Shown here: piece by piece, positions 15,518-24,476 of the stretch | Layout: every line of letters starts with the position of its first letter | Numbering within the stretch: the first letter of the stretch is position 1 | Translations under genes and position numbers: made by a program | Assembly: GCA_031279175.1 (NCBI GenBank) | Contig: JAITJA010000214.1 | Location: 1-38,308, forward strand | Direction of reading: 5' to 3' | DNA length: 38,308 nt | Source: Odoribacteraceae bacterium | GTDB lineage: Bacteria > Bacteroidota > Bacteroidia > Bacteroidales > Marinifilaceae | The notes under the pieces: generated by a model | What the model was told of the DNA's origin: nothing | Seen by the model: only the letters and a program-made list of their open reading frames with translations | Databases searched by the model: none

Positions 15518-16867
15518 ATGATCAATACCATTAAAACATTCTTCGAGACCCACGGCGTCGACCCCGGGGCGCGATTTATCATTGCCGTTAGTGGCGGGGC
15601 GGATTCCATCGCGTTACTACATGCTTTCAGGTACATGAACGCGGACATACTCGCGCTGCACTGCAATTTCACGTTACGAGGACGGGAGTCGGACATGGAC
15701 GAACAATTTGTAAAGCGCTTTTGCAATACCCACGGGATACAACACTCCGTGAAGCGTTTCGACGCCCGCGCCGTCGCCAAGGAGCGGGGAATTAGCATCG
15801 AGATGGCCGCGAGGGAGCTGAGGCGAGAATGGTTCGAGGATACCCGCGCGAGGAAAAACAGGGACTATATCGTTCTCGGGCATCACGCCGACGACCAGGC
15901 CGAGACGCTACTACTCAATATCTGTCGGGGATCCGGCGTCAGGGGATTCGCCGGGATGCATCCCGTTAACGATCGCCTGCTACGACCGTTACTCGAGCGT
16001 TCCCGCGAGGAAATCAGGGCATACATCGAGGCCAACCACCTCGTCTTTCGCGTCGACTCTTCCAACGCGTCGCTCGATTACACCCGCAACAAGATTCGCC
16101 ATCAAGTAATCCCCGTACTCAAGGAGATAAACCCCGCCTTTCTACGCGGGGCGCTGGAAACATGCAAGATCATGGACGAGACGGCGCGCGTCTATCTTCA
16201 CGGGATCGAGCAACTCGCGCGGCAAGTCTCCTGCTGCAAGGACGGTGAATTGCTCATCGATATTCGCGCGCTCGTCTCCTCCCCGGCGCCGCGCGCGCTT
16301 TTATTCGAAATCCTGCGCCCGTACGGTTTCAACGCCGCGCGCGTCGACGACGTGCTCGAGAGCAGCAAGGCCATCCCCGGAAAGAAATTTCGCGCCGGCG
16401 ACTATCTCCTCGCGCGCGACCGCGATTGCTGGCGGCTATTCAAGACCAACGGGGAGGAGCGAATCCCCGCGTCGATCGACGGGCCGGGAGTGCATCGCGT
16501 CGGGCAACTTATTTTTCGTCTCGACGAGAAGCCTGTCGACGACGACTTCGCGATCCCGACGGGAGACCATGTCGCCTGTCTCGACCGCGACAAGTTGATT
16601 TTCCCTCTCATCGCGCGACACTGGCGCGAGGGCGATCGCTTTTGCCCCCTCGGCATGAAACGGAGCACGAAGAAGCTAAGTGACTTCTTCACCGACAGGA
16701 AATTTAGCGCCAGGCAAAAGCAAGAATGTGTACTGTTACTATCCGGGAACGAGATTACCTGGGTGGTCGGCCATCGCGTCGACGACCGTTACAGGATAAC
16801 GCCAATGACCCGCCGCGCGCTCGTGATCACGGTCGAGCGAATACCGTCCGCGGGAATCCAACACTAA
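15518..16867 (+). CDS. tilS: tRNA(Ile)-lysidine synthase
   Basis: The 449-residue enzyme converts the wobble cytidine of the AUA-reading tRNA-Ile to lysidine, using ATP and lysine; it is essential in most bacteria. The N-terminal PP-loop ATP pyrophosphatase domain has SGGADS at residues 25-30 and the conserved HHADDQAET segment near residue 125. After a linker comes the substrate-binding TilS middle region, then a C-terminal TilS domain around REGDRFCPLGM and KKLSDFF. Length fits Bacteroidota TilS (about 430-450). The ATG at 15518 was chosen over 15407 because of the -7 box at 15489 and alignment with known N termini. The gene is divergent from the cysteine-motif gene, and its 3' end is followed 21 bp later by palindromic repeat array 2. 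Confidence 0.96.
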   Translation: MINTIKTFFETHGVDPGARFIIAVSGGADSIALLHAFRYMNADILALHCNFTLRGRESDMDEQFVKRFCNTHGIQHSVKRFDARAVAKERGISIEMAARELRREWFEDTRARKNRDYIVLGHHADDQAETLLLNICRGSGVRGFAGMHPVNDRLLRPLLERSREEIRAYIEANHLVFRVDSSNASLDYTRNKIRHQVIPVLKEINPAFLRGALETCKIMDETARVYLHGIEQLARQVSCCKDGELLIDIRALVSSPAPRALLFEILRPYGFNAARVDDVLESSKAIPGKKFRAGDYLLARDRDCWRLFKTNGEERIPASIDGPGVHRVGQLIFRLDEKPVDDDFAIPTGDHVACLDRDKLIFPLIARHWREGDRFCPLGMKRSTKKLSDFFTDRKFSARQKQECVLLLSGNEITWVVGHRVDDRYRITPMTRRALVITVERIPSAGIQH

Positions 16868-16888
16868 AACACGAACGGTATCTATCGT

Positions 16889-17154
16889 TTCGCGCCTGCG
16901 CGAAACCGTCTCGGGATTTCCCGAGAACGCTTCGCGCAGACGCGAAACCGTCTCGGGATTTCCCGAGAACACTTCGCGCAGCCGCGAAACCGTCTCGGGA
17001 TTTCCCGAGAACACTTCGCGCAGACGCGAAACCGTCTCGGGAGTTCCCGAGAACACTTCGCGCGGGCGCGAAACCGTCTCGGGATTTCCCGAGAACACTT
17101 CGCGCGGGCGCGAAACCATCTCGGGATTTCCCGAGAACACTTCGCGCGGGCGCG
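16889..17154. repeat. 42-bp tandem repeat array of paired palindromes (array 2)
   Basis: Six full 42-bp units (16889-17140) plus a partial seventh (17141-17154) lie between convergent genes. Each unit is two 21-bp halves, each built around its own inverted repeat: TTCGCG-N4-CGCGAA, and TCTCGGGA-N2-TCCCGAGA. Differences between units fall mostly in the loops and spacers (CT, AGA, AGC or GG in the first; TT or GT in the second), while the arms stay intact. The array is free of stops in one frame per strand (14-residue repeats), which I regard as a consequence of the period. It could fold as a chain of RNA hairpins or bind protein. It starts 21 bp after tilS and runs almost into the terminator at 17155. 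Confidence 0.95.
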
Positions 17155-17214
17155 ATAAAAAAGCCCGGGCCGTCTCGAATAACGCGCGAGACGACCCGGG
17201 CGGGATTTATTTTA
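17155..17214. terminator. Bidirectional terminator between tilS and the PKD-like lipoprotein gene
   Basis: A 15-bp inverted repeat with one mismatch (17163-17177 with 17187-17201; arms GCCCGGG and CGTCTCG on the left side) encloses a 9-nt loop. It is flanked by an A-run on the left (17157-17162, a T-run for minus-strand transcription) and a T-rich stretch on the right (17206-17213). It suits both converging transcripts. Confidence 0.88.
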
Positions 17215-17240
17215 CCCCCGCGGGAGACGCCGGGAGGGTT

Positions 17241-18752
17241 TTAGAAGCTCGTCGTGGAAGTGAGCGAGCGGTAATAGACGTTACGGGGGTTGCCCTTCCC
17301 GGAGGAGAGCAGGAACGGCGTCTCCGCGACCAGCGGGGAAGAGGGTTGGAAATCATACGCGCGCAGCGTCCAGCCACTGGAGGTAGCGGAGAGGACGACG
17401 AAGTTATTATAGGTCTTCCCGCTGATGTAACGCGCGAGCGTCTGGGCGTACGCGACGCGTTCGCCGGCAGGTAACGCGACGACCCGCTCCTCGATACCGT
17501 TCGCGAGGTTATAGTACCACACCTCGTTGTCGCCGCTCGAGAAGTAGAGGACGTTCAGGTCGGCGTGCGTGCCGTACAACTTGGCGCCGGGGAGGGCGCT
17601 TCCCGCCGGTACTTGCACGCGGGAGGCGATGGGATTCGTGACCATCGGGGCCGTTGGCATTTCCCACAACGCGCCGGAGAGTAGCCCGTTGATCGTGAAG
17701 CCGTGGAGGGCGTTCGTCCCCCGCTCCTTCATGAGGGCGACGCCGCCCGCCATCATGGTGGCTTTTTCTTTCATGAAGACCATGTCGTAATTCATGTTGT
17801 TCGCGGGATTCGCGCCGCCCGCCATCACGGCGGTGTAGGCCTTCTTGAAGGTGTTAAGCTGCTTGAGCGAGCGGGAGTCCGGGTCGAAGACGAGGAACCC
17901 GCCGACGACCGAGCGACAGATGTTGAACGGGTCTATCCGCGAGCCGGGGGTGACGACGCCCCACCTGCCGATGTTGGCGGCTGAGGCGCGGGTGTCGAGG
18001 ACGTACGAGCTGTTTTCGTTGGTGATTACCTTCGTTTCGGCGGTGCAGATGACGTCTCCTATCTCGATCTTGCCGGGTTGTTGCATGAATAGCTTGTCGA
18101 TCTTGTTCAGCAGTTTCATGCTTTCGATGTCGTAGACCTGAACGGTGGAGCGCGTGGCGACGTATAGGCAGTCGTGATCCTTGTAGGTAGAGTCCCGCCC
18201 GTCGTCGAGCGTGGTGATGATGGTGACGTTCCTGGCGTTGGCCGATGTGACGGCTTCCCCGGGCACACCTTCCCCGTTGGCGCTGGCGAGGATGTTTTCG
18301 GCTATTCTCCCGTCCGGGAAGATGAAGTCGAGGTCTGTGACGTTGTTATTGTCTTTCGTGACGTACCATCCCTCGGCGAACGGCGTGATGACCTTGAGTG
18401 TGGTGTAATAGTACTTGTAGAGTCCGCTGGCCCGGTTGGTGACTTGTAGCGTGACGCGGTAGTTCAACGCCGGCAGGAGCTTGACGGGGAAGAGGAGCTC
18501 TCGGGAGTGGCCGATGGTGTCGCGGGCCATGGCGGTGGAGTAGACAAACCAGAGGTAGTCGTGGTCGTTGTCGCGGGCGGCGATGGTGGGTTCGACGCGG
18601 AGTGTATCCATCATGTACAGGGTGTATTCCGGTTCGATGCCCGAGACCGTTTCCGGCGCGAGGGTTTCGAGATCGGTGTAGATGTAGTTGCCGTTGTCGG
18701 GCACGCAAGCCCAGGTTAGGAGCAGCGTGAATAGGTATATTGCTTGTTTCAT
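17241..18752 (-). CDS. PKD-like family surface lipoprotein of the SusCD locus
   Basis: The 503-residue protein has a lipoprotein signal peptide with a lipobox ending in Cys16 (LLTWAC). After it come beta-rich repeats resembling PKD/Ig modules (residues ~30-120) and then a region with propeller-like strand patterns (~125-500). Proteins of this make-up regularly end SusC-SusD-DUF4843 operons in Bacteroidota and are expected at the cell surface, helping to bind the substrate of the transporter; the ligand is unknown. It is the last gene of the operon, 18 bp after the DUF4843 gene, and is followed by the terminator at 17155-17214. I rely on operon position plus general resemblance for the family name. 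Confidence 0.8.
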   Translation of the reverse strand: MKQAIYLFTLLLTWACVPDNGNYIYTDLETLAPETVSGIEPEYTLYMMDTLRVEPTIAARDNDHDYLWFVYSTAMARDTIGHSRELLFPVKLLPALNYRVTLQVTNRASGLYKYYYTTLKVITPFAEGWYVTKDNNNVTDLDFIFPDGRIAENILASANGEGVPGEAVTSANARNVTIITTLDDGRDSTYKDHDCLYVATRSTVQVYDIESMKLLNKIDKLFMQQPGKIEIGDVICTAETKVITNENSSYVLDTRASAANIGRWGVVTPGSRIDPFNICRSVVGGFLVFDPDSRSLKQLNTFKKAYTAVMAGGANPANNMNYDMVFMKEKATMMAGGVALMKERGTNALHGFTINGLLSGALWEMPTAPMVTNPIASRVQVPAGSALPGAKLYGTHADLNVLYFSSGDNEVWYYNLANGIEERVVALPAGERVAYAQTLARYISGKTYNNFVVLSATSSGWTLRAYDFQPSSPLVAETPFLLSSGKGNPRNVYYRSLTSTTSF

Positions 18753-18770
18753 CGCGTAAAGTATTTCGTG

Positions 18771-19532
18771 TTAAATGACGGGGAAGGAGACTTCTTGTCC
18801 GTTGTCTTCCTTGAGGACGGGGTTGACGGCGTTGTAGGCGGCCAGTTTTTCCCGCGCCTGCGCGTTGTAGAACTTGCGCACGTCCAGCGGGTAGGTGGAG
18901 ACGTCGGCGTCGAAGTCGGTGAAGCCGACGTACGTGTAGACGAACCAGTGTTTTTGTTTTCCGTACTCGCCGAAGACGAGCGTCCAGCCGAGCGCGTTGC
19001 CGGGCCGCCAGTTGGTCGACGGGAGGAACTGGTCCGAGAACTTGACCTGGAAGGCGGCTTGCTTGTCGATCCCGATCTTGAACTCGTCGTTCTCGACGAT
19101 GCGCAGGCGGAGCGTGATGATCTCTTGCTTGAGGCTCTCGTGGCGTAGCAGGATGACGGGCATACGGTAGGCTGTCGCGTTGGCCGGGATGTACATCAGC
19201 GGTTTCACGGCGGGGTCGTCGAAGGCGACGTAGTGCGTTCCGGGGATGGCGGCGAGGGGATCGGAGGCGTCTACCTGCTCGATGGATATTGCCCGCGGGC
19301 GGTCGACGGGCGCTCCCATCACGCGGGTGTCGATGTAGACGGTGTCCCGCTCTTCCTGGCTGGAGAGGAATGAGTAGAAGAGGCTATCTTGCTGGTAGAC
19401 GTGGATGGTCTCGTAGGAGCCCCGGTAGAAATAGAGTGCGGCGTCCCCGGAATAGTCGCTAACTTGTTGCTCCGTGCAGGCGCAGGCGAGGGCGATGATG
19501 CAGGGGATGGCGCGCGTGAATATTGTTTTCAT
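18771..19532 (-). CDS. DUF4843 domain-containing lipoprotein
   Basis: The 253-residue protein has a lipoprotein-type signal sequence with cysteines at residues 17 and 19 (IALACACTE). The mature part is beta-rich, with features of the DUF4843 family of SusCD loci: an opening ALYFYRG-like strand, a middle VDASDPLAAIPGTHYVAFDD segment and a C-terminal WTLVFGEYGKQKHWF region. It likely sits on the outer membrane as an accessory to the SusCD transporter; substrate and biochemical role are unknown. It lies between susD (18-bp gap) and the PKD-like lipoprotein gene (18-bp gap), so all are surely one transcript. Confidence 0.85.
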   Translation of the reverse strand: MKTIFTRAIPCIIALACACTEQQVSDYSGDAALYFYRGSYETIHVYQQDSLFYSFLSSQEERDTVYIDTRVMGAPVDRPRAISIEQVDASDPLAAIPGTHYVAFDDPAVKPLMYIPANATAYRMPVILLRHESLKQEIITLRLRIVENDEFKIGIDKQAAFQVKFSDQFLPSTNWRPGNALGWTLVFGEYGKQKHWFVYTYVGFTDFDADVSTYPLDVRKFYNAQAREKLAAYNAVNPVLKEDNGQEVSFPVI

Positions 19533-19550
19533 GCTTTTCGTTGTTACGTG

Positions 19551-20996
19551 TTATTCGAAATTCGTTTGTTGCTCGGGCTTCGGCAGGCGGTAGACGACGT
19601 TCTCGACGAGCGTCGGCCAGGTAAGCGGGCGGACGTCGCGCCGCTTGTAGAAGTAGAACATTTGTCCCTCGGCGTAGAATTCTTTCCGGTACTCTTTCTC
19701 GAGACGGGAGAGGACGGCGCTCTCGTCGGTGAGGCTGTTGTCGATGCTGGCGTCCATCACGCGGGCGACGCGGAATTCTACCAGCCGCTCGTTGGCCTCC
19801 TCGAGCGCGCCGCACTCCATGATGATAAAGTACATCTCGGCGAGGCGGATCAATGGCATGATGGTGGCGGAGACTTTCGTCTCGGGGTCGAGGAACTTCT
19901 TGAAGACGGCTTGCCGCCGGGGGTATTGCAGCTCTTCCCAGTAGCGGTTTGTCCTGCAACGGACGTCGTTCGAGTGGAAGCTTTTCTCGTAGGCCTCGTC
20001 GATGATGGTGATTTCCTGCTTGCAGTTTCCGACGAAGAAGAATGGTTCGAAGATCGAGCTGAAGCTCGGGTTGTGGACGGCAAAGACGTGCTCGACGGAC
20101 ATGAGGAGATCCGCCGCGGTAGAGGTCGTGCCGCCGACAGTGGCCTCGGTAGCCAGCTCGAAGACGGTCGCGCCGGTGGAGGAGACCACGGCCTGTACGA
20201 CTTCCCGCGCGTATTTCGCCGCGAGGTCCGGGCGGTTAATCCACTGGTAGTACCTGGCCTTCGTTGCTTTCACGGCGAGGAGATTGAAGCGGTTCTGGCG
20301 GTAGTAGTGGTACTCGTCCGCCGGGCCGCCGGAGCCGTTGTTGAGGACGGCGGCGGAATAGCGCGTGATCGGGTCGTCTTGCAAGAGTGTCTCCGCCGCG
20401 TCGAGGTCGGCGATGATTGCCTCCAGCACCTTCTCGTGGGAGATGGAGACGAGTGTCTCTCCGGAACGGGCCACGTGCTTGACGTATGGGATGGTCAGCT
20501 CCGCGGCGTTCGCTACCGGCGGCGCGGGGCCCCAGAGGCGCAACGCGTCGAAGTGCAGGAAGGCGCGCAGTCCCGTTGCCTCACCCTTGATCAACGCGTG
20601 GTTGCCGTTCGTGAAGACGCCCTGTTTCTCGTCGATCGCGGCGAGGATGCTGTTCAGGCTCGTGATCGCGTTGTAATAGGCCTGCCACGTGCGCGTGATT
20701 TGTAACTTGGCGGCGGTTGTCCCGAAGTTGTAATCGCGTATGTTGGCCTCGAGGCCGGAAGGAGTGTACACGTCCCAGTGGCGCGCGAGTAGTTCGGGCA
20801 CTTGTATCGTCAGCGCCCGCCCGTAGAGGTTCTCGCCAGCCATGGCGATGTAGACCCCGGTCAGCACTCCCTGGAATCCTTCTTCGTTCTCGTACATGTC
20901 GGATTCCTTGACCTCGCCAAGCGGCGACACGTCTAACCAATCGCTGCAAGCGGTCATCGCCATGACAGCGGAAAGGAGTATAAATATCTTCTTCAT
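19551..20996 (-). CDS. SusD/RagB-family nutrient-binding lipoprotein
   Basis: The 481-residue lipoprotein has a signal peptide with the lipobox TAC at Cys17 (MAMTACSDWLDV). It shows the SusD N-terminal signature SDWLDVSPLGEV, the YxAMAGENLYG-type TPR helices and the GEATGLRAFLHFDALRLWG motif (residues ~125-145). The C-terminal SusD domain holds the RLAEMYFIIMECGALEEAN segment typical of the family. It forms the lid of the SusC channel on the cell surface and captures the substrate, whose identity cannot be told from sequence. It lies 24 bp after susC and 18 bp before the DUF4843 gene. The start at 20996 gives the signal peptide directly; the frame is open to 21014. Confidence 0.95.
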   Translation of the reverse strand: MKKIFILLSAVMAMTACSDWLDVSPLGEVKESDMYENEEGFQGVLTGVYIAMAGENLYGRALTIQVPELLARHWDVYTPSGLEANIRDYNFGTTAAKLQITRTWQAYYNAITSLNSILAAIDEKQGVFTNGNHALIKGEATGLRAFLHFDALRLWGPAPPVANAAELTIPYVKHVARSGETLVSISHEKVLEAIIADLDAAETLLQDDPITRYSAAVLNNGSGGPADEYHYYRQNRFNLLAVKATKARYYQWINRPDLAAKYAREVVQAVVSSTGATVFELATEATVGGTTSTAADLLMSVEHVFAVHNPSFSSIFEPFFFVGNCKQEITIIDEAYEKSFHSNDVRCRTNRYWEELQYPRRQAVFKKFLDPETKVSATIMPLIRLAEMYFIIMECGALEEANERLVEFRVARVMDASIDNSLTDESAVLSRLEKEYRKEFYAEGQMFYFYKRRDVRPLTWPTLVENVVYRLPKPEQQTNFE

Positions 20997-21020
20997 ACTT
21001 GTAAGTTTAAACATGAAACA

Positions 21021-24000
21021 TTAGAAAAGTGCCGACACCGAGAAGGAAAAACGGTAGGCAAAGGGGTAGGCCGTGCCTCGCTCGCGACGGATCGTCGAGA
21101 GACGGAACAGGTCTTCCGCGTGCGCGGCCATCGTCAGCCGGGAGACGCCGGCAACGCGCCGCAAGCCGTCGCCGACGAAGTCCCACGAGAGGTTGATCGA
21201 ACGGCAGTCCAGCATGTATTCCCTCATCACGAAGCGGGAGGAAGCTCCCGTGACCAGCTGGTAGTAGGCCAGTCCCTTGAACTTCACGCGGTCGCCGGGG
21301 TTCTTCCAGCGGTCGTAGAAGGCCCGGCGGTCGGCGTTCTTCAGCGGGTCGACGTTCTCGACCTTGTCCACCAGCGTCTGGTTGTACACGTCGGCCCCGA
21401 CGCGATACCCGAAGACGAGGCTGCAAGAGAAATTCCCGTGGCGGAACATCGTGTTGAGCGTGCCCCACGCCTCCGGGTCGGCCACGCCACACGGCACTTT
21501 GTCCGACGCGCTCCACTCGTCCCCGAAGACTTTCGTCCCGTCACTCTTGACGAGCACCTCCGCGCCGTTACTCGGGTCAATGCCCAACGAACGCACCGCG
21601 TAGATGGTGTTCAGCGATTCTCCTTCTTTCACCAGGAAGCTGGGCGAGACCCGGTCCGTGGCGGCAATCTCCTTGTTCAGCTCATCGAGCGCGTCGGAGA
21701 TTTTCAAGACGGTGTTCTTGTTATGTATCATCGATCCACCGACCGACCACGTGATTCCCCGCTGCTTGTCCATGACCGGGTAGAGGACGAGCGATAGCTC
21801 CACGCCCCGGTTGCGTACCTTCCCGATGTTGTCCTTGTAGTTGTAGAAGCCGCTCGCCAGCGGGGAGTTCACGTCGGCCAGCAGGTCGTAGGTGTCCTTG
21901 TTATAGAAGTCGGCATGTAGCCGGATTCTCCTGTCGAACAGCTCGACGTCCACGCCCGCGTTGAACTGGCCGGTAGTCTCCCACCGCAAGTCCTCGTTCC
22001 CGAGGGCCATCATGTAGTAGCCGTTCCAGAAGCGGTAATTCCTCTCGAAATAGGAGAAGGTCGTCATGGCCTGGTAGGGCTTGAATTTCTGCGACCCGCT
22101 GACCCCGTACGACAGGCGCGCGCGCAGGTTGTCAACCCAGTCGGACTCGAGGAATTGCTCGCGGTGCACGTTCCAACCCACACCGGCCGACCAGAACGGG
22201 GCGAACCGTCTCCGCGCGCCGAACTGCGAGGAGGCGTCGATCTTCACGGAGGCGTCCGCGAAGTAACGATTGTCGTACGCGTAGCTCGCGTTCAACAATC
22301 CGCCCAACGCCCGCGTGACGGCCTCGTTGCTTGACGGTTTTCCATCCTTCGCGTAGCCGTTCGCCACGCCAAAGAGGTGCATGTTCGCGGCAGTGTAGCC
22401 CTCCGCGCGCACGGCATGACTCTCCACGCGGCTCTCCGATACCCGGTAGTTGAAGCCCGCCTGTATCGCGTGCTTCTCCCGCGCCACCGCGCTATAATTC
22501 AACGTGACGTCCGCCTCGTAACGGAACAGGTAGTTCGTTTGATAGTCGTACGTCCCTCTCCGGGAGTAGTTCTCACCCTCGTAGTCCGCCGTCTCGAAGC
22601 GGCTGTTCTTCGCGGAGACGTAGACGTCCGACCGCCCCGACTGGCGCGTGAACGAGACGCGTCCCTTTGCCCACAACGAGGGCGATAACCGCCAGTCCAC
22701 GGCGAGGTTGTCTTTTATCTGGTCGTAGCTGGCGTCGTTCCGCGAGGGGAGCGCCGCGTCGTGCAGCGGGTTGCCCGTGAAGATCCGGAACGGCGTGTAG
22801 CGATCGTCAAGCGTCTTCTTCAGGTTGCCCTCCGCGTCGCGCGGGGCGTAATAGGGATTCAACAGGGTGTATTGCGAGAAGCCGCCGTAAGGGGAGTTCG
22901 CGGAGTTGTTAAACGTCGCGATCAGCTCGTTCTGGAAGGTCAGCGAGTTCCGGTCGTATCTCAGGAACATCCCCCCGGAGATCGTCGAGCGCAACGAACC
23001 TTTCATCGTCCCGGCAACGTGCTGGTATCCCAGGTTCACGGCGTACCGAAATTCCTCGCTCCCGCCGTCTAACCGCGCGCTGTGCCGCTGGCCGATTCCC
23101 ACGCGTACCGGGTATTTCAACCAGTAGGTGTCCACGCCCCGCTTCACTTCCTGCAGGCGCTCGAGGTAAAGTTCCTTGTATTCTTGGTTCTTGGCAGGAT
23201 TGCCGCCTTGCTCGTAGATGCCCGAGAGGCGCTCGAACTCTAACTTCTCCGGCGCGTTCATGAGGTCATACGACGTCAAGTCGGGCGCTTCCAAGTTCAG
23301 GTCGCCCTTGTATGACAGGCGCAACTGCCCCTTCGTCGGCTTGCGGGTCGTGATGACTACTACCCCGTTCGCCCCGCGCGACCCGTAGAGGGCCGTCGAG
23401 CTGGCGTCCTTTAATAGCGTGATCGACTCCGCCAGCGCCGGGTCCATGTCTAACACCTGCCGCAACTCGACCTCGAAGCCGTCCACGATAAAGAGCGGTA
23501 AGTTTGCCAGCGAGGGATCCTGGCTGTCGTCTTGCAACTCCCGCATCCCTACCGAGAGGCTCGTGCTCCCGCGCATCTGGATGTCCGGGAGGCGGTTGGG
23601 ATCTGACCCGTAGACGTTGTTCTCCAGCACGTGAAAGGAGGGATCCACGTTCGCTATTTGCGTCAACAGGTTGGTGTTACTTGCCCGCCGCAGCTCGTCC
23701 GCCGTGATCGTCGTCACGGCCCCCGTGTAGCTCTCCCGCGACCGGGCGAAGATGCCCGTCACCACGACCTCGTCCATCTCGGCTATCCGCTCTTTCATCA
23801 CCACGTTCACCGGCTTGTCTCCCTCGAGCGCAACCTCCACCGGTTCCATACCGATGCACGAGATCAAGAGTACCACGGGGTCTTCCACGCTGACTTCCAT
23901 CCGGAAACTACCGTCCACGCGGGATGACGCGCCTACCATGAGGCCCTTCACCTGTATCGTCGCGCCCGGCACGGGTTGTCCCTTTTCGTCCCGGATGACT

Positions 24001-24389
24001 CCCTGGATCACTCGCTTGACCGGCGATTGTTCTCCTTTCTTCGCGATCAGGATCGTCCGGTCCTCGATCAGGTAACGCAGCGAGGTGCCCCGGAGGGCAA
24101 TGTCCAACGCTACCTCGACCTCTACTTCTTTCACTTCCACGCTCACGTCCGTCACCGGTTTCACGTCCTGTATATTGTACAGGATGTAGTACCCGGACGC
24201 GCGCTGGATCTCTTTCAGCACTTGCTCCAGCGAGGCGCGTTTCATGTTCATGCTCATTCGTTGTCGCGACAATTCCGGCGTCGCGGTCACGATCGTCGAC
24301 AGTAACGTCATGCAAGCGAGCACTCCCGTTACCAGCAAAAATTTCCTCGTTTTTCCCCTGTCGGGGACATGTCCAACATCTTTCTTCAT
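21021..24389 (-). CDS. SusC/RagA-family TonB-dependent transporter with STN signalling domain
   Basis: The 1122-residue outer-membrane receptor begins with a long-headed signal peptide (~1-37). It carries a Secretin/TonB N-terminal STN domain (~45-115, MNMKRASLEQVLKEI to ILIAKKG), then a carboxypeptidase-regulatory-like domain (~127-205, GVIRDEKGQPVPGATI). Next is the TonB plug with MDEVVVTG and YGSRGANGVVVITTRK (~210-345), and the rest is the 22-strand barrel. The STN domain lets a loaded receptor signal to an inner-membrane FecR, which fits the fecR gene immediately upstream. Downstream are susD, DUF4843 and the PKD-like lipoprotein gene. No glycoside hydrolase or peptidase accompanies the locus, so substrate class is open. 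Confidence 0.96.
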   Translation of the reverse strand: MKKDVGHVPDRGKTRKFLLVTGVLACMTLLSTIVTATPELSRQRMSMNMKRASLEQVLKEIQRASGYYILYNIQDVKPVTDVSVEVKEVEVEVALDIALRGTSLRYLIEDRTILIAKKGEQSPVKRVIQGVIRDEKGQPVPGATIQVKGLMVGASSRVDGSFRMEVSVEDPVVLLISCIGMEPVEVALEGDKPVNVVMKERIAEMDEVVVTGIFARSRESYTGAVTTITADELRRASNTNLLTQIANVDPSFHVLENNVYGSDPNRLPDIQMRGSTSLSVGMRELQDDSQDPSLANLPLFIVDGFEVELRQVLDMDPALAESITLLKDASSTALYGSRGANGVVVITTRKPTKGQLRLSYKGDLNLEAPDLTSYDLMNAPEKLEFERLSGIYEQGGNPAKNQEYKELYLERLQEVKRGVDTYWLKYPVRVGIGQRHSARLDGGSEEFRYAVNLGYQHVAGTMKGSLRSTISGGMFLRYDRNSLTFQNELIATFNNSANSPYGGFSQYTLLNPYYAPRDAEGNLKKTLDDRYTPFRIFTGNPLHDAALPSRNDASYDQIKDNLAVDWRLSPSLWAKGRVSFTRQSGRSDVYVSAKNSRFETADYEGENYSRRGTYDYQTNYLFRYEADVTLNYSAVAREKHAIQAGFNYRVSESRVESHAVRAEGYTAANMHLFGVANGYAKDGKPSSNEAVTRALGGLLNASYAYDNRYFADASVKIDASSQFGARRRFAPFWSAGVGWNVHREQFLESDWVDNLRARLSYGVSGSQKFKPYQAMTTFSYFERNYRFWNGYYMMALGNEDLRWETTGQFNAGVDVELFDRRIRLHADFYNKDTYDLLADVNSPLASGFYNYKDNIGKVRNRGVELSLVLYPVMDKQRGITWSVGGSMIHNKNTVLKISDALDELNKEIAATDRVSPSFLVKEGESLNTIYAVRSLGIDPSNGAEVLVKSDGTKVFGDEWSASDKVPCGVADPEAWGTLNTMFRHGNFSCSLVFGYRVGADVYNQTLVDKVENVDPLKNADRRAFYDRWKNPGDRVKFKGLAYYQLVTGASSRFVMREYMLDCRSINLSWDFVGDGLRRVAGVSRLTMAAHAEDLFRLSTIRRERGTAYPFAYRFSFSVSALF

Positions 24390-24413
24390 ATCTTTGTTCT
24401 GTTTACGTGTTTT

Positions 24414-24430
24414 AACCCGGCAGCCGGGTT
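24414..24430. other. Stem-loop between fecR and susC
   Basis: AACCCGG and CCGGGTT form a 7-bp stem around a 3-nt loop, flanked by T-runs on the plus strand on both sides. On the transcribed minus strand the bases after the stem are A-rich, so it is not a normal terminator for the operon. It may set the relative levels of fecR and susC mRNA or stop antisense transcription. Confidence 0.45.
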
Positions 24431-24476
24431 TTACTCGAATCCCCGGGGGGCGTTGCAGCGTCTCCCGGTTCTTTTC

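Noticed and set aside
16889..17154. CRISPR array
   Set aside because: Units are contiguous with no unique spacers, and no cas genes are present. The same holds for the arrays at 1 and 32020.
16726..17244. A 172-residue frame with 14-residue repeats after tilS
   Set aside because: It begins inside tilS in another frame and runs through array 2. The repeats follow from the 42-bp unit, and the opposite strand is open too.
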